A stretch of 64,000 nt of DNA from Oikopleura dioica. Its lineage: Eukaryota; Chordata; Appendicularia; Copelata; Oikopleuridae. The DNA lies in NCBI GenBank assembly GCA_907165135.1, contig OU015569.1, positions 7,068,001 to 7,132,000 of the forward strand. Direction: 5' to 3'. A program made the position numbers and the translations under genes. The notes under the pieces are model-generated. The model was given only the letters and a program-made list of their open reading frames with translations, made no database searches and was not told the origin of the DNA. This document shows positions 11,487 through 24,199 of this stretch, piece by piece (position 1 is the first letter of the stretch; the number at the start of each line of letters is the position of its first letter).

Positions 11487-13604
11487 CTAGAATTTAGCTC
11501 TTTTGAAGAATAATTGATCTTTCTGGCGACTCAACTTTTAAATTTGATACAATTTTGTAATTCTCAGTTCCAATCCACAATGCTTGTAAATAATTAAATT
11601 GATTGCGATCGAGAAAGAAAATGAAAAATTAAGTGGTTACTTGCGTAAGTGCCTGTCAAATTATGCTCGCACCCGTGCAGTGCTCATATAACCACGGTAG
11701 GTGTAAATGTGCATCCCTCTCACGAGTAGCTCGCTACGATTCCTTTTTCGAAAAGTTATAAAATTGCGAAAATAAAAACAATGTGGTTACAGAAGGCACA
11801 CAACGCAATGCGCCATGATTTTAATTATTTAAGATGCACAGGCCTCAGGGCAAGAGATAATAACTCATCCTTTAATGTTTTACACGATTATACATCCCTT
11901 TTGCCTGCGGCAAGAGGAAGTTCTTTTGAAGTTAATAATAATTGACGAAAATCGAACAATTGACTTTTGAAAATCAATCGTAACGCTTCTGAGGTCGAAT
12001 TGAACCCGCACCTGAATATTCGTTTTGGTTGCTTCTTCGTCCTCTGTCTCTGATCTTGGAAAGTGCTCATCCTCCGATCATCGAAGGACTGGAATTGCCG
12101 GCGCGCGTTCCCGCTTTTCTGAAAAAAACGCTTGTCGCCTCGTCTTTCACCCGGTTTTACAATTCGCCCAATTTTATGCACACAAAACACACACTCTGGC
12201 ATCAATTTAATTCTAATGAATGCTAATTATTTGGCATTAACCTGCGCACGACTAGAGATCATCCGTTTTGAGAGCGCATCGAATTAATCGCTACTATTGC
12301 GCGTCCTAGACACCACCTGCTCTGCGGGGCCTGCACTCTAGTCTCGTCTGCACAAGAACATGCAAGTTACCTTTTAAATCTTCGCCCGATTCGATGACAA
12401 TTCTCAAACTCTTTTTAGTAACTATTTTACTTTCCCCTCAAAGAGAGAAAAGTGGCAGAGAAAGATAGCTTTTAAGTGCAGCCCAATACTCGCCTTTATT
12501 CAAGCGCCTCATAAAAATTTTTACAGCGTATAAATTTGCAAAATTGTTTCCTAGTTTAGAAAGAAGAGCTAGAAAAAATATCTGTAAGGCGAGGAAATGC
12601 AGCATTTAGAGGAAAGAAAAAAATGAAAAGCGCGCCGAGTGCTCGCTTTCCTCAAACATTAATATTAGTCGTGGTCATCCTCTTTACAGCTCCTTTTTTC
12701 TTTCCTTGCTGCGTGTTTGTCTGCCTGAAAAATTCTAATCTGCTTTATTTTTTACGAATCTAGTGTTAACTAAACGCCTCCTAATTGACAATAGAGAGGG
12801 CTAATCTTCCCACGACAAAATTATTTAATCGCGCGTGAAAATTTCATAGCCCGTTATCTTTATGACACCAAAACAGCGCAAAGCAATATTTACGGTATTA
12901 TAATATTCAGTTGTTCGATGCTGTTTGAATTAGGGCGTGAGCATTGAAAGTAAACCCAGGCTGTTTTTGCCGTACACAGAGAGCAACAAAGAAAATCTAT
13001 TGAGGAAATCATGTCAGACTATAGAATTCCGCCAGCTTGCAACAATACGATTGCTATGCTGAAATCTTTTGGGCCGCATAATTGATAATTAAAAATAGTC
13101 CGTTTCCTGGAAGACTCCAAGTCAGCATATCACGAAGAGCCTCATTTGGCAGAAGTTCTTTCTTGCAAGCTCTAGGTCTGCTCTTCTAATCTGAGTTTTC
13201 AGCGTGTGTGCTTTGCGAAAAAAAAGCGAGCAAAAGATAGGTCGCTGTTTAAATTACTCTGGAATTGGACCGGTCGGTCGCGCTCCTACCTGTGCGCGTC
13301 CATCGAGCGAGCCATCGATCGAAGGTCTTTTATTTTTAAGCAGAGGCCGTGATTCACTCTTCACACAAGTTGAAAATTTTAAATATACGGAAGTGTTAAA
13401 TTATGCGCTCAATTATGTCCTGTTTTATTCTTCGTAAAATTAGGGCTCATTGTGAGAAATTTCAAATATAAATGATCTCTCATTATAAATTCCATAAATT
13501 TCGAACATGAAAGTATCTGAAGACTTCTCCAGAATTTCCCCTAATACAGGGTGATGAAATTAACCCCATGATAATCTGATAATTTAATGATTTAATAAAT
13601 CAAT

Positions 13605-14991
13605 TCAGGCTTGTTCCTGTTTTTCGATATTTTCAGTTAGCTCCTCGTCCGAATTGTTACTCATGCTGTCGGCCAGATGTTGCAACTTGGAGGGTATTCC
13701 CAGCGCCGTCTTAACGAAAAATCTCTTTTTACGATCTTCGTTTTCGTTTCTGTTTCTGTCTTTATTATTCTAAATTTCCTTCTGCTGGTTTGATTAGTTC
13801 TGAGGGCGTGCTTGCGAAATGCGGCTTCGAAATTAGTCTTTTTTAATTAGCTAAAGTAGAGCGAACCATCACTTCTCGATTTCGGCCATTGAGTTTTACG
13901 AGAGAACAAAAGTGCAAAAACTCTATAGCGATACTTGCTAACTATCGCCTTAGGATATTGTGTACCGCTTTTTTATGTGCGCAGTAAAATTTCAGAAAAA
14001 TGCCACTCAGAGAAAATGACGTTCGAAACAATATTGTCTTTTAGATTTTTAGGCTATTAAGAATCACTCTAAATACGAATGTTTTCGATAAAATTGAGAG
14101 CAATAGGACTAGTTCTACTCGCTAAATTAAATTAAGGGGTACCGTGGGATGATTGGCTTGGCCACGGCCACGACGAAAAATCTCTCCTCTGCAGATGCAG
14201 ACTTTTCGACACGCTCTCTCGATTTCAAATGTTTAGCGATAGGCGCTAAGCCATTTGCATATGGGAGTTCTTTAATCAAACTAAAAACTCTTTTTTCAGT
14301 GAGTTTTCAGGATAGCTCTTCTTTATCAAGCGTTTTTATTAGCCGCTCAATATGTTACCTTTCGTTGTTGCCTTGGAAGACGGGAGCATCCATTAGACCC
14401 GTTTTGAGCACCGTTGGGACGTTCGTTGATTTCTTCAAGCTCGCACGAGTTCAATTCCAGTAGAGGGTTCTTCGCCCAGCTCCCTGTACGAGTACTTCAA
14501 GATGACTCAGAAATTCTTTTTCTTGGCTAGTTTCTAAATACTGAAAAAGAAGTCAAATTTTGATTGTCAAAAGCTAAAGTTTCCGTCCTATTCTCCGAAG
14601 TCTCTGAGACGCCCCTGGATATCTTTCTCTCTTCTTCCGAGTCTGAGCTTGAGTCGCCAACCATCAAGTATCCATGCTAAAGGGATGACTAAGCAAAAAT
14701 AATGAAAGTTACAATTTGTCGATGAAACTAAGTAAAATACTCTCAGAGGTAGGAAACACAATACAGCTTGTAATTTCCAATAGTTTTATCTCCTACTCAG
14801 TTGCTATCTAAGTAGCTCTTATCTGTTTTAGTTCAATAATAAATTCCATCAAGTAATATCAGATGTGCGCTTGGATCATCTGGGGCTGTGTTTACCTGCG
14901 ATACCGAAGAAAGCTTCATCTTTGGAACAGGCGACTGAAAGCCCCCATTTTCATGCCGGATTACATCCAGAAGAGACGATTTCTTGGGCAT
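13605..14991 (-). CDS. Unrecognised Ser/Glu-rich protein
   Basis: Start at 14991 in exon 14896-14991 (MPKKSSLLDVIRHENGGF), followed by GTAAAC. The next exon, about 14580-14680, encodes an acidic phosphorylation-type stretch GDSSSDSEEERK. Exon-like blocks follow at about 14360-14490 (NPLLELNSCELEEINERP) and 14143-14210 (AEERFFVVAVAKPIIPR). A final block, about 13605-13770, reads KKRFFVKTALGIPSKLQHLAD and ends in TGA. The two RFFV-type segments are similar and could be alternative or duplicated exons. Low-complexity acidic and serine content suggests a nuclear regulatory protein, but no family was recognised. Exon order and joining are inferred from splice sites and phase. Confidence 0.45.
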
Positions 14992-15228
14992 TTCTTAAAT
15001 AATCGATCATACACCATTTAAGAAGTACTAAAAAAGTTATGGTTCTTATGCCGAGTTCATTTATTTTCTCCTCATTTATTACATTATCTTATAAGCTGCC
15101 GTCTGCGCATCCGAATCGATGGTTAACATTTCCAAATTTGGAACCCTAGGTCTGTGGCGCTATACGTGCTCGAAGGTATATATGTGCCTGCCGACGGATA
15201 AAATACGCCACGAAGTCACAAAACTAGG

Positions 15229-15938
15229 ATGTTTTCTATGGACGCATACCTAACATCACCGAGCTCAGCTTTATCTTGGTACCCGTCTCATCAGTCTCAG
15301 GTAATTGTACAGATTATGATCTGAGAGTAAATCTCTTGTAGGAGCAGAGAGAGCTTTCCATACAGTAGAGTAATTTCGCCACCTATGCCGATGGCAGGGC
15401 CTAGTCCCTGCTCACGTGGCCTAGACGGACATTACTCGCCCTTGCAGTACCCCGAAAATCATGACGAACAGCTCAAGGCCAACTCAAATCAAGCTCCAGG
15501 CTACTGCCCATCTTCGGCGAGCATGAAGATGAACATAGCTCGCGAAACGCGGGATTTCCGCGAGGAAATGCGGAAGAAGGCGAATAATGCGCGCGAGCGG
15601 ATGCGAGTGAAGAGTATGAACATTGAGTTCAAAAAGCTCGAACAGCTTTCAAGGAATCACGTGTCTATGGAGAAGCAGCCAACAAGGCTGCAGATTCTTA
15701 GAAGCACGAAAGACACGATTCTTGCGCTTGAGGCTAAGGTAATTCCTATCAAGAACCAAAAACGTGTTTTACTTTTGCCTAGCTTCGTGTCCAATTTGAG
15801 ATGGAAAAAGAATTACGAGAAACTTCTCCCACACAGAAAGTCCGTAAACATAGTACATGCTCCTCAACCCCATCAGTGGTTTCTTTCGGCACATCACCGG
15901 AAGAGAATTTCAACTATTCAACTTACTACGATCTCTAA
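15229..15938 (+). CDS. E-protein class I bHLH transcription factor (TCF3/4/12, daughterless type)
   Basis: DNA-binding dimerisation partner for tissue-specific bHLH factors; binds E-boxes. Three exons, 15229-15300, 15352-15738 and 15783-15938, with introns of 51 and 44 bp, both GT-AG. The bHLH reads KKANNARERMRVKSMNIEF for the basic region and helix 1, then QPTRLQILRSTKDTILALE for helix 2, the E-protein pattern (human RRxANNARERxRxRDINEAF ... TKLLILxQAVxVILxLE). Downstream residues LRVQFEMEKELRE extend helix 2, replacing the usual QQVRERN. The predicted protein is only about 205 residues and lacks the long N-terminal activation domains of vertebrate E-proteins. Several normally fixed positions are changed (DINEAF to SMNIEF), so this may be a diverged paralogue. 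CTAG/GATG at the start could be a trans-splice acceptor. Confidence 0.85.
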
Positions 15939-17480
15939 GAGCATTGAAATGGATGTAGAATCTAATCTAAGTTGATGATTGTGTTTTCAAAGGCAATATT
16001 ATTGCTCTGAATGTCAAAATAAAATGAATTACAAAATCACAAAAAAAATTCAAAATGTCTTGGGACAAAAAAACGCCAAAAATAAATACAGCCCTATTAG
16101 GGAGATCAAAATCGTCAAGTTCTTATATATAAATATAATAAAGAATGAGCATAATTATACCATAGTTTTGAAGTGTGGAATTTTCGACAAATGAATGTTT
16201 TCTGGGGGAAAGTCTTCGCATGTTTCTCTCATAGGAGCAGGTGCTCGCTCGTGGAGGTACGTCTCAGCCACTCTCTAATTTTCATGATCTCTTGTTTAAA
16301 ACGTAAGGTTGTTGACTTGATTTCAGATTTTCGGAATTCGAAAGGACAGGGGTAAATTTAAGAGTATATTATGAGAAGTCTATGTTTGGTAAGGGAGTTT
16401 TAGTGTTGAGTTTGAATGCCTTCGAATAATACTTTATCAAATAGAGCGGCAGCTTGAGCTCCAGAACGATACTCTCGAGATCTTGACACTTGCATAAAAT
16501 AGGAGAGAGCGAGTCAAAACGCAGGAACAAGGTCCTGACAATAAGCGGAAACGGCTACGCGCCTTCTATCAAACTTGAGGTGATTTTCTAATTTCTGAAG
16601 TACCTCCAGAGATAGATGATCGCATGATCTCTTCCAAAAATTAAAAATACCATCTTTCAGCAGGTGTAGAAAATAATCCCGGTACTTTGAACCGCGCTAT
16701 TGACAGTAACTATTTACCTTTGGGACTTGTAGTCCAGTCCGAAGTATTTTATGTGTGCCGAACGTTGACAGAAGAAAGTCTCTGGCTTCGTTGTCTCGTT
16801 ATAAGTAAGTCATAAAATGCAAGAATAATCTTTCGAGATTTGGAAAAGCGCGAGGAGAGTTTTATTTACCATTTTATACTGATATTATTTATGTTTGACT
16901 TTTATGGTGATGGAAGATGACGGAATTGTGACATGACGGCAGCGGTAACTTCTACGTCGAACGGGTACTTAACCCTGAAGAGGCTTGTATGCCCAAAGCG
17001 GCGCGTGCCTGCATCCACGCTTTCTGATTAGTAGCAGTTCCCACATCGAGCAATTCTATTAATAGTCACACAGTAAACAGCAATGGGACTTCTTCAAAGC
17101 GCCGCCGGAACTGTACTTGACAGCGTAAATCTCCCAGGCTGCCAGGCCTACAACAAGCGCTACTAGACGTTTTATGGCGACGTTACTTGTTCGCAGAAAT
17201 GAAAACAAACAAGGACATCAAAGAAGCATTCCTCCTATTGCGTTTTTAGCAATAATGATTAGAATGCGACGGATACTTATCAGGCATCACCGACACGATG
17301 AACGAACGCCGATTGCGATTATGGACAAAACGTGAAAAAAGATGATTGCAATGCGTTGATCAACACTCCTCCAGATTGCCCTGCAAATTAGTTGTTTAGA
17401 ATCAAAGAAAGCAGTTTTTTAGAAAAAAAAAAGTAATTTATTTACAGGAATAAATAAGCTTATGAAATCATATTAATAAG
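15939..17480. other. No gene recognised, 15939-17480
   Basis: AT-rich 3' flank of the bHLH gene, then mixed sequence. Open frames on both strands are short and lack splice or family signals. Confidence 0.35.
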
Positions 17481-18285
17481 CTAAGCAGTTGACTTGATGT
17501 CACGTTCGACTTGCTCGACCAGTTCATCTTTCTTAAAAAATTATAAAAAATAATACTTATTTGATTGTATCAGCCGGCGATGTCAGTGCGCAAATTTCGT
17601 TTACCCCAGTTGAAACGATTCTTCGAGAGCCACTCATCAGAGCACTGCTCGTGCGAGCAATGCTTCAAGAATTTGTGAGAAATTCGTTGGATCATGCGCA
17701 CTCGCCTGAAGAAAATGATTATTTACGTTTTTTAAGCGTCACCAAGCGTCACCTATTCATGTGTGTGCCAGCCCGGTGGCCGTGGCAGTTCGACAGATAT
17801 CTCTCGCCGAATTTGCGGAAACCAGTCACTAGCGATTTGGCGCTCTTCCAGGGTCCTTGGCGCTCGATACGGTCACGCATTCGGGAGCCATTGCCTCGCA
17901 CCTCTTTGGCGTTGGGCACACAGCTCTTTGCGCATCGCTTGTCTCCGTCACATTCGTCCTGGCAAAACTCGAGCTCGAGCTGCAGAGTTTTTTTAGCATC
18001 AAAAAAGTCTGGGTGAGCGTAGTCGTCTCGAGACGGATCCAATGTCTAAGAAAAAATCCAATCTCTGCTAAATTATCTCTTTCTCACTTGAAGTCTTCGT
18101 GGCCCATCTGCCCAAATCGAGTCGAACCAAAATTGTTGAGGGATTCCTTCCGCAAAATCAGAGCGCCGTTTTCGTGATTTTGAGCCCCACTGTATTTTTC
18201 CAGTGTCCCAGAGAGCATGAACCTTCGATGGATCCACTGGCGCAGGGTTATCGTTCAGTCCTTCGTAAAATATTTCTTAGTTTTA
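17481..18285 (-). CDS. Unrecognised, probably secreted, cysteine-containing protein
   Basis: Exons join in phase from about 18285 down to the TAG at 17481. Reading order: FYEGLNDNPAPVDPSK; an exon with the furin-type site KSRKRR followed by FAEGIPQQFWFDSIWADG; a longer exon with DYAHPDFFDAKK, the cysteine cluster CQDECDGDKRCAKSC and later LSNCHGH; then HCSHEQCSDEW; and a short last exon DELVEQVERDIKSTA. The RKRR site with paired cysteines afterwards suggests a processed secreted protein, but no known family was recognised. A 5' exon with a signal peptide probably lies in 18340-18600 and was not resolved. Confidence 0.5.
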
Positions 18286-18599
18286 TGAAAAAAATATCAG
18301 GCTTGACTATTGTGACTTAGCGTTATGTGATGGAACCGCTCTCTCTCTAATGAGGAAGATGGGTGAGTTTTTCCAGCGAAGAATACAACACACCTGGTCC
18401 GCCATGTGGCCGGAGCTCCGCGTCGTAGAAGAAGCATGACGAGGAGTCAATTTTTGAATTAATTTTGAGAGACCACGTGTTGCACATTTGCATCAGGCCG
18501 GCTGCCCGCGCAGGTAGCATCCATTCTGTCTTCTCGAAAATCACCGAGCAGATCAGATTCAATCTTACGAATTTCTCAGTAACGATGAATTGCTGTTCT

Positions 18600-19059
18600 A
18601 CACGAATACCTTGCTAGACGATTTTTCGGGTGTTTTGGAGGAACAGTTCGGTCTGTAACAACAACTTGTTCAGATGCTTCAGTAGGATTTTAAAAATCAA
18701 CGATTCCCTCAAAATTAAATGAGATACTGGTTTTAAATTCCGATCCTATTATTCCCAATAACGCTGCAAATGATGTCTTCATTGTTTCTCAATAAACTTG
18801 GCGGGAAGTATATTTCAACTCTTATCGAATAAAAAAAAATATTTCTTATCGAAATAAAGTGAAACAGAAGGGTCTAATTAAGAGAAAAATCAGCGGGTTT
18901 TTATCTTCAACGCGATGGTATAGGCGGCGCAGGAGATGCAATCGTGATATCTCAAAATTAGCTCAACAGCGCCAGCGATATTGAATAAGCGATGTAGAAC
19001 ACCAAAAACTGTCTTTTTTAAACAAGAAGTTGAGAATCTAGACGGTTTTTATTCATTCA
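18600..19059. other. No gene recognised, 18600-19059
   Basis: Between the unrecognised gene ending at 17481 and the stop codon of the D-cysteine desulfhydrase gene. Nothing supported. Confidence 0.3.
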
Positions 19060-20478
19060 TTAATTCTGATTTTCTCTAGTTGATGTGAGTTCAGAAGGGA
19101 AGGGAATTATTTTTCGCTTTTCAATAATTTCAGATGTAAGCGATCCATCGGTTACTCCAAACAAGCCGCCAGTATGCAAAAACAGGATTTTGTCTCCTGC
19201 GAATCTCTCTGGATTTTTGATCAATTCTTCTTTAATTGCTAAATAAATTAATTAATTTTTAATTTTTTTTAAATTCAAACCATATATAGCTTTCCCAGTA
19301 TAAACCCGGTCTAGGAAAATGCCAGTTGATTGGGCGACTTCAAGAATTAGCTCTTTCAGCTCTGGCCACGCGTCACCGTATCCTTTCCCGACGTAGTCAT
19401 CAGTAATATCGATCAAGTCCTCAATTTTAACGCCATCTGGGATATTGAGTTTTCTCATAGTTTCATTTGCATGATGGTAAAAATCAGCCTTCGTCCCCCA
19501 AATTCTGACTCCATGAATTTTTTTCTTGCTCTTTGACCTGCAATCTGGCTTTTCAAACGATTTATAGGAATTATGCAAAAATAATCCGCGAATATTAAAG
19601 TTATGAAAATGTTTTTGATTAGAAGCCTGTCAATGATTAGAAAGAGCTAAATCGAGCCCAGTTCCTCCACTTCCAGAGACTACAACAACATCTGTGATCT
19701 CATGGAAAAGTGATTGCTGCAGCATTTCTTCCCAGCAATTGATGTAGCTCCAGGTAGCAATGGACGAAGACCCACCTCTTGGGATAATGTAAGCTTTCTT
19801 TCCACTTTTTGCCAAGTGGGAAGAAAGATTCTCCATTCTCTTGTCAGCTAAAAAAACACTCCGAGAAATGTGTACGAAAAGATGTACCTTCATCGAAGGA
19901 GCAAGTCTCCATTTTGTACATGTGAGCACCAGACAGAGCAGCAAGCGTGATGTTACCACTATCATATGTGATTTCCGACTCGTTCGAAGTGAGAAGCAAG
20001 TGACATTCCAAGCCAAGTTCTGCACACGCTACCGCCGTCGAACGGCAATGATTAGAAGTACTCGCGCCCCAGGCAATAATTGTGTCGCAGCCCTTTTCGA
20101 TTGCATCTGCAAGGAGAAATTCCAACTTGCGGATTTTGTTCCCTAGAATGATTTTACCAGTTTTATTTCTTTCAAAGTTAGAATGTTACCAGTCAGAGAC
20201 GTCCCAGTCAAGTCATCTCTCTTTATAAAAAATTGTTGTTTTCCATCACCGAAATCCTTCAAATTCCACTTCTCTATCGGCGTAGGTACATTGGCAAGGA
20301 CACATTTAGAACTCGGCACTTTTACTTCACAACGGTTTATAAATTATAATCAACTCTTATTCAATTCAAACAAAATGTTACATTTTAAATGTCTTCAAAT
20401 CAGCATTGGCAATCGCTTTCCTGTAGAAGGAACCCAACGAGGAGGGGTCCAAGGAACTAGCTTTGATCTCAAACACAT
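19060..20478 (-). CDS. D-cysteine desulfhydrase / ACC deaminase family PLP enzyme
   Basis: PLP-dependent enzyme of the tryptophan-synthase-beta fold; family members convert D-cysteine to pyruvate, H2S and ammonia or open ACC. An N-terminal exon near 20420-20478 gives [13 protein letters not shown], matching plant DCD TPPSWA. Next come [11 protein letters not shown] and [22 protein letters not shown], whose GNK lysine is the PLP Schiff-base residue. Then [11 protein letters not shown] (phosphate/carboxylate loop), [10 protein letters not shown] (PLP phosphate loop), [13 protein letters not shown] and [11 protein letters not shown] near the C-terminus. One intron is GTTTGA...TTTAG. The junction after LALSN (about 19526-19650) does not splice as GT-AG and may combine a GA-AG intron with a one-base deficit in a T7 run at 19518-19524. 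The exon 1 junction is unresolved. Confidence 0.88.
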
Positions 20479-21300
20479 ATTACCAAAACTGAAATCTTCT
20501 CTTTTTCTGTTCTCGTTTGATGATGTGTTAGTTGCTTCGCAAATATTCTGTTAAAATAGTATTTACTTTTCTCTTAGATCCATTGCCGGCAGATATTTAA
20601 TAAAGCCCTCAAGGTGGATTATCCTCACGATCAAACTTGTAAAAAATCGTTTTATAATGGTATTAGAAAATGACACTATTTTGCGCGCCATATTTCTTTT
20701 AAACATTTTAATGAAGGATAATAAGAATATGACAACTCGGTAAATAAAGTCTGCAGAGTTAGTAAAATTTTAGGTAATTTCGCTTAAATATGTTGTTTTT
20801 AAGATTCTGATGTTTCTATTAATTTACAAAACAAAAAATTTGCAGCGCTTGATTTGGTTACATTCGTAAATAAGATGAGATACTGACAAATGAAAAAGGA
20901 CAGATGTAGTCCCATTGCAGTAGAAAATAATCGATAATTCATATTTCTGGCAGACTTGTTGATAGTGAGTGACAGTTTACGGTGAAAAGCGCGGTGAAAG
21001 GCGGTTCCCAAGGGAAAAAATGAGGCGAATTAGTGTTGCCGTTTGCTGCGGCCCAATCTAGCGGAGACCATAATTGAAAAAAGAGAGCCTCGACTGGGCT
21101 AGGGCGCAAATTCAATCGTCAAAGCAGCAAATATAAGAGCAGAAGAAATATGTCGACTGCGTGCACCACTGTACTGCGTATGTGATCAAATTCATTTGTC
21201 TTGATTTATTCCACTTTTGACGCGAATCTGATTCCTTTTTGAAGAGAATGGCATAAATAACAACGCCTTTATGCAGAAGGACAGTAGTGAGAGAGAACCA
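20479..21300. other. No gene recognised, 20479-21300
   Basis: Between the divergently transcribed desulfhydrase (-) and dispanin-like gene (+), so probably holds both promoters. AT-rich, with no named element. Confidence 0.3.
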
Positions 21301-21339
21301 AATAGAATTCCTCACGAACAGAAGCTACTGGCAACGTCC

Positions 21340-21959
21340 TCCGCGACAGATATTCACAGCACTCCCTCGCTTATGTATCCATTCTTAGGAAAGAAATAAA
21401 CAGTACCTTCTTGCAAGACAGTATCTCTCGCCCCTCCCATAAAAATCTGTTAATTCTTTCTCAAGCGTTAATTCTATTTTGTCCGGTTGGAATAATATCT
21501 TCGTGCCACTATCAAAAAGCAATCGCGGCGCACGAACGAGAAGACTTCAAGGTGGCCTTGGCCCATGCTAAGGAGGGGTTTTGTCTCTTCTATATTCAAG
21601 AAGTAACTTCGCTGCTATTTATAGCTTTTGTGCATTTGCCGTGAAGGCCATTTAATATATGCAATTTAGATGGAGAAGAGGAGCATCAAGCTAGCTCCTG
21701 CTCTGCATCAACTGGAGTTAATTAAGTAGAAACTAATTGCCGGGAGAGCATAGTTTAGATCAGCACTCAAATGCCACCCTTGAGAATTCCCCTAATGAGA
21801 CTTCGAAGAAAATTGCGCAAATGGCAATTGTCTTTGGCTGCTTGACAAATCTGTTCATCCTGTATTATCTAGGTATATCTTACACTTCCGCTACTTATCT
21901 AACTGAATAATATTTCAGCTTACAAAGTTCTGAGCCAGCAAGTTCAACTCCAACTGTAA
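21340..21959 (+). CDS. Dispanin / CD225-like two-TM membrane protein
   Basis: Exon ending 21402 joins exon 21466-21602 (phase 1) to read TLILFCPVGIISSCHYQKA, then AAHEREDFKVALAHAKEG. This is the CD225 pattern: a hydrophobic segment with (F)CPxGI, short cytosolic loop, and GDxxxAxxxSxxAK. Later exons (about 21766-21872 and 21918-21959) give ETSKKIAQMAIVFGCLTNLF and a short tail ending VQLQL, the second transmembrane helix. The middle exon between 21603 and 21765 and the start codon are not resolved. Vertebrate relatives are IFITM, PRRT and synDIG proteins; which subgroup applies here cannot be said. Confidence 0.6.
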
Positions 21960-22285
21960 TAAATTTTATCCAGATCGTAGCTCTATAAAACTTCCGGTTT
22001 TGAATTGTAGTTTTTTCGTTTTAATCTAAAGCAGAGAAAAGAGAATAAATTTGTCTTTTTCTATTGAGCATTTGTATCACTCGAGCAGCTATTCAGAAGT
22101 AACAAAACTGAAATTGTAAAAAATGGTCCAGCTCACAGCAGGTGACTCAAGTTTTTCCACAATTTTTAAGAATCGCCCCTTCACAAACTTACCGTTAGAA
22201 AATTGGGACGGATAGAGAAAAACTAAGGTTGCTGGAGATTATGGTACTCTAGGCGTGAACTATCTATCTCATTAAAACTGCAGTG

Positions 22286-24199
22286 ATGATAAGAGACTAC
22301 GATGTTTCACCGACACACAGGGGACTCCAAAACCTTTCATATCGTTGGTGTGGCTGCTCGGTATCATACTTTTATTTCAACTAACTCATTGTGATAATTA
22401 GCTACGATTTTTCGTCTTTACGTTCGTGACCGTCACATCATTTACAATTTTCTTTCTTTGGCTCAAATATAATGATATTACCGCTTTTGACAATCTGATA
22501 CATCTGAACGCTTCAAATATTTACGCAGATCGTCAGGAGAGGATCAGATCATTCCTTGGCGAAATTAATGCTCATTTGAGTTTGCTATCCTCTTGAAGAC
22601 AAAAGAAGAAAGGTACATCGATTTTGTCGAGAAGTGGGCTGAGGAGAACTGTACGAAACTGTGCGATGATTATGGAGAGCTTGATAATGATAGAACCTGG
22701 AACGGGGAACAAAAACGGTGCGAATCGAGAACCAAAACAGACTACTCGATCTGCCAAAGCTCAGTAGAACTGGGATACCTGTGCGTACCAGGCAGCGGCT
22801 TTCGTGAAAAGGTCTACTGTTTGAGTACTTTCCTTAAAAAGTCGCAACTGAGACATGAAACACAACCAAACCCTGGAAATACTGTGTCCTGAGAGACCCA
22901 AAGATCCAAAGGGAAAACGGAGAAGTGTTCAATTTGTCTGTCAAAAAGACAAGACAACTCCTAAAGGACCACTGCCCTTCGCGAAACGCTACAATACAAC
23001 TTCTTTTCATGAGAATTGTCTTCCTTCATTAAAAAAGTACGAAATTTCGAAATGGATTCTAAGAAACGTGCACCTTTCGTCACTTATTGTCACTATTGCG
23101 GCCATTGCAAGGGATACAAGTTATGATCATTGATATTGTGATGCTAACTCCTACTTGAGAGTCTTAATCCCCGTTAAGTTATCTTCATAAAGTTCAAAAA
23201 TCTCCACTCCAACAAAAACTGGGTGCATGTGCATTTATTCATCACATTTGTTCTCAACGATTTTTTCTACATCTTGGGTAGCTTCTGGACGATTCCAGAC
23301 GAGCACGACGAAGATTACCAACAAATAAATCCTAAGTTGACGGTTTTGTGCAAAGCGATTAACGTTTTGGAAATGTTTCCCGAAGTCGCTAAGAGTGTTT
23401 GGCTAATGGTTCAAAAACTAATCATATTCTCGCTTCCGAATATTTACGAATCAATATAAAGGTATTCATAGAAGCGGTTCTCCTCCATACTTTGATCTCA
23501 AATCCGTTCGTCCAATTAAGGTAATTATTACTGTTAAAGGCATTGACTTATTCTCCAAGTCTTGACTTTGTGACGCGATATGCTCTCATCGGATGGACGT
23601 GTTCCATAATCCCCACAATCGGCTGGGCGATTCAGTATTACGCGGATGAGTCTGTGAGTTGCTTGCGAAAAGAAAACTCTGCTACTTTTCTCACTTTACT
23701 CTGGGTTGAGCTTCCCATATACGTCATCGCCGCCACTAACTTCGTTCTCTTGGTAATACAATCCGACTGCTCGGACCTTAACAATCTTAGATGCATATTC
23801 TGTACATGATGTCACAGAATAACCTTTCTGTTCCAAACCCGGAAGCAGAGTCAAGTACAGCTATTCAGGATATCAGAAAGCTGGCAAAAGGTAATCGCAA
23901 AATAACCTGTTTCAAGTCATGAAATTTTTGTAGCAACATTGGTTCTGGTTCCTCTTTTCGGTGTTCACGTTCTTGTGTCCATCATAATCCCCTTCAAAAG
24001 GCTCTCAGAGTACGTTGAGCACTTTCTGAGAACGACAATGCTCGTTATAGGTAGTTCAATATCTCTAATAACGAATTTTTGGCGCTTTTCTGTAGACAGT
24101 CTATCTGGCGTGATCGTCGCCTGCTGTTACTGTTTTTTGAACGACGACGTTCTTAGCGAACTTCGACGCGTCTGGGAAAGACGAAAATATCACAAGTAA
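22286..24199 (+). CDS. Class B1 (secretin-type) G-protein-coupled receptor
   Basis: Peptide-hormone receptor of the plasma membrane. TM2 exon near 23215-23290 reads WVHVHLFITFVLNDFFYILG. TM3 follows with CKAINVLEMF and SVWLM, then FIEAVLLHTLISNPF (family WxLVEGLYLHTLL). TM4 is YALIGWTCSIIPTIGWAIQYY (GWGxP), TM5 VELPIYVIAATNFVLL. The strongest signature is KLAKATLVLVPLFGVH at TM6, then GVIVACCYCFLNDDVLSELR at TM7 and helix 8 (family GLLVAxLYCFLNxEVQxEL). The extracellular part (about 22600-23000) has cysteines and a WNG as in the hormone-binding domain, but exon joins there are uncertain. The start at 22286 leads to a hydrophobic segment FFVFTFVTVTSFTIFFLWL that may be a signal anchor or a different upstream gene. 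Ligand unknown. Confidence 0.88.

Noticed and set aside
15300-15351. Apparent GG-AG intron in the E-protein gene
   Set aside because: A downstream AG at 15350-15351 gives a normal GT-AG intron of 51 bp in phase 0.
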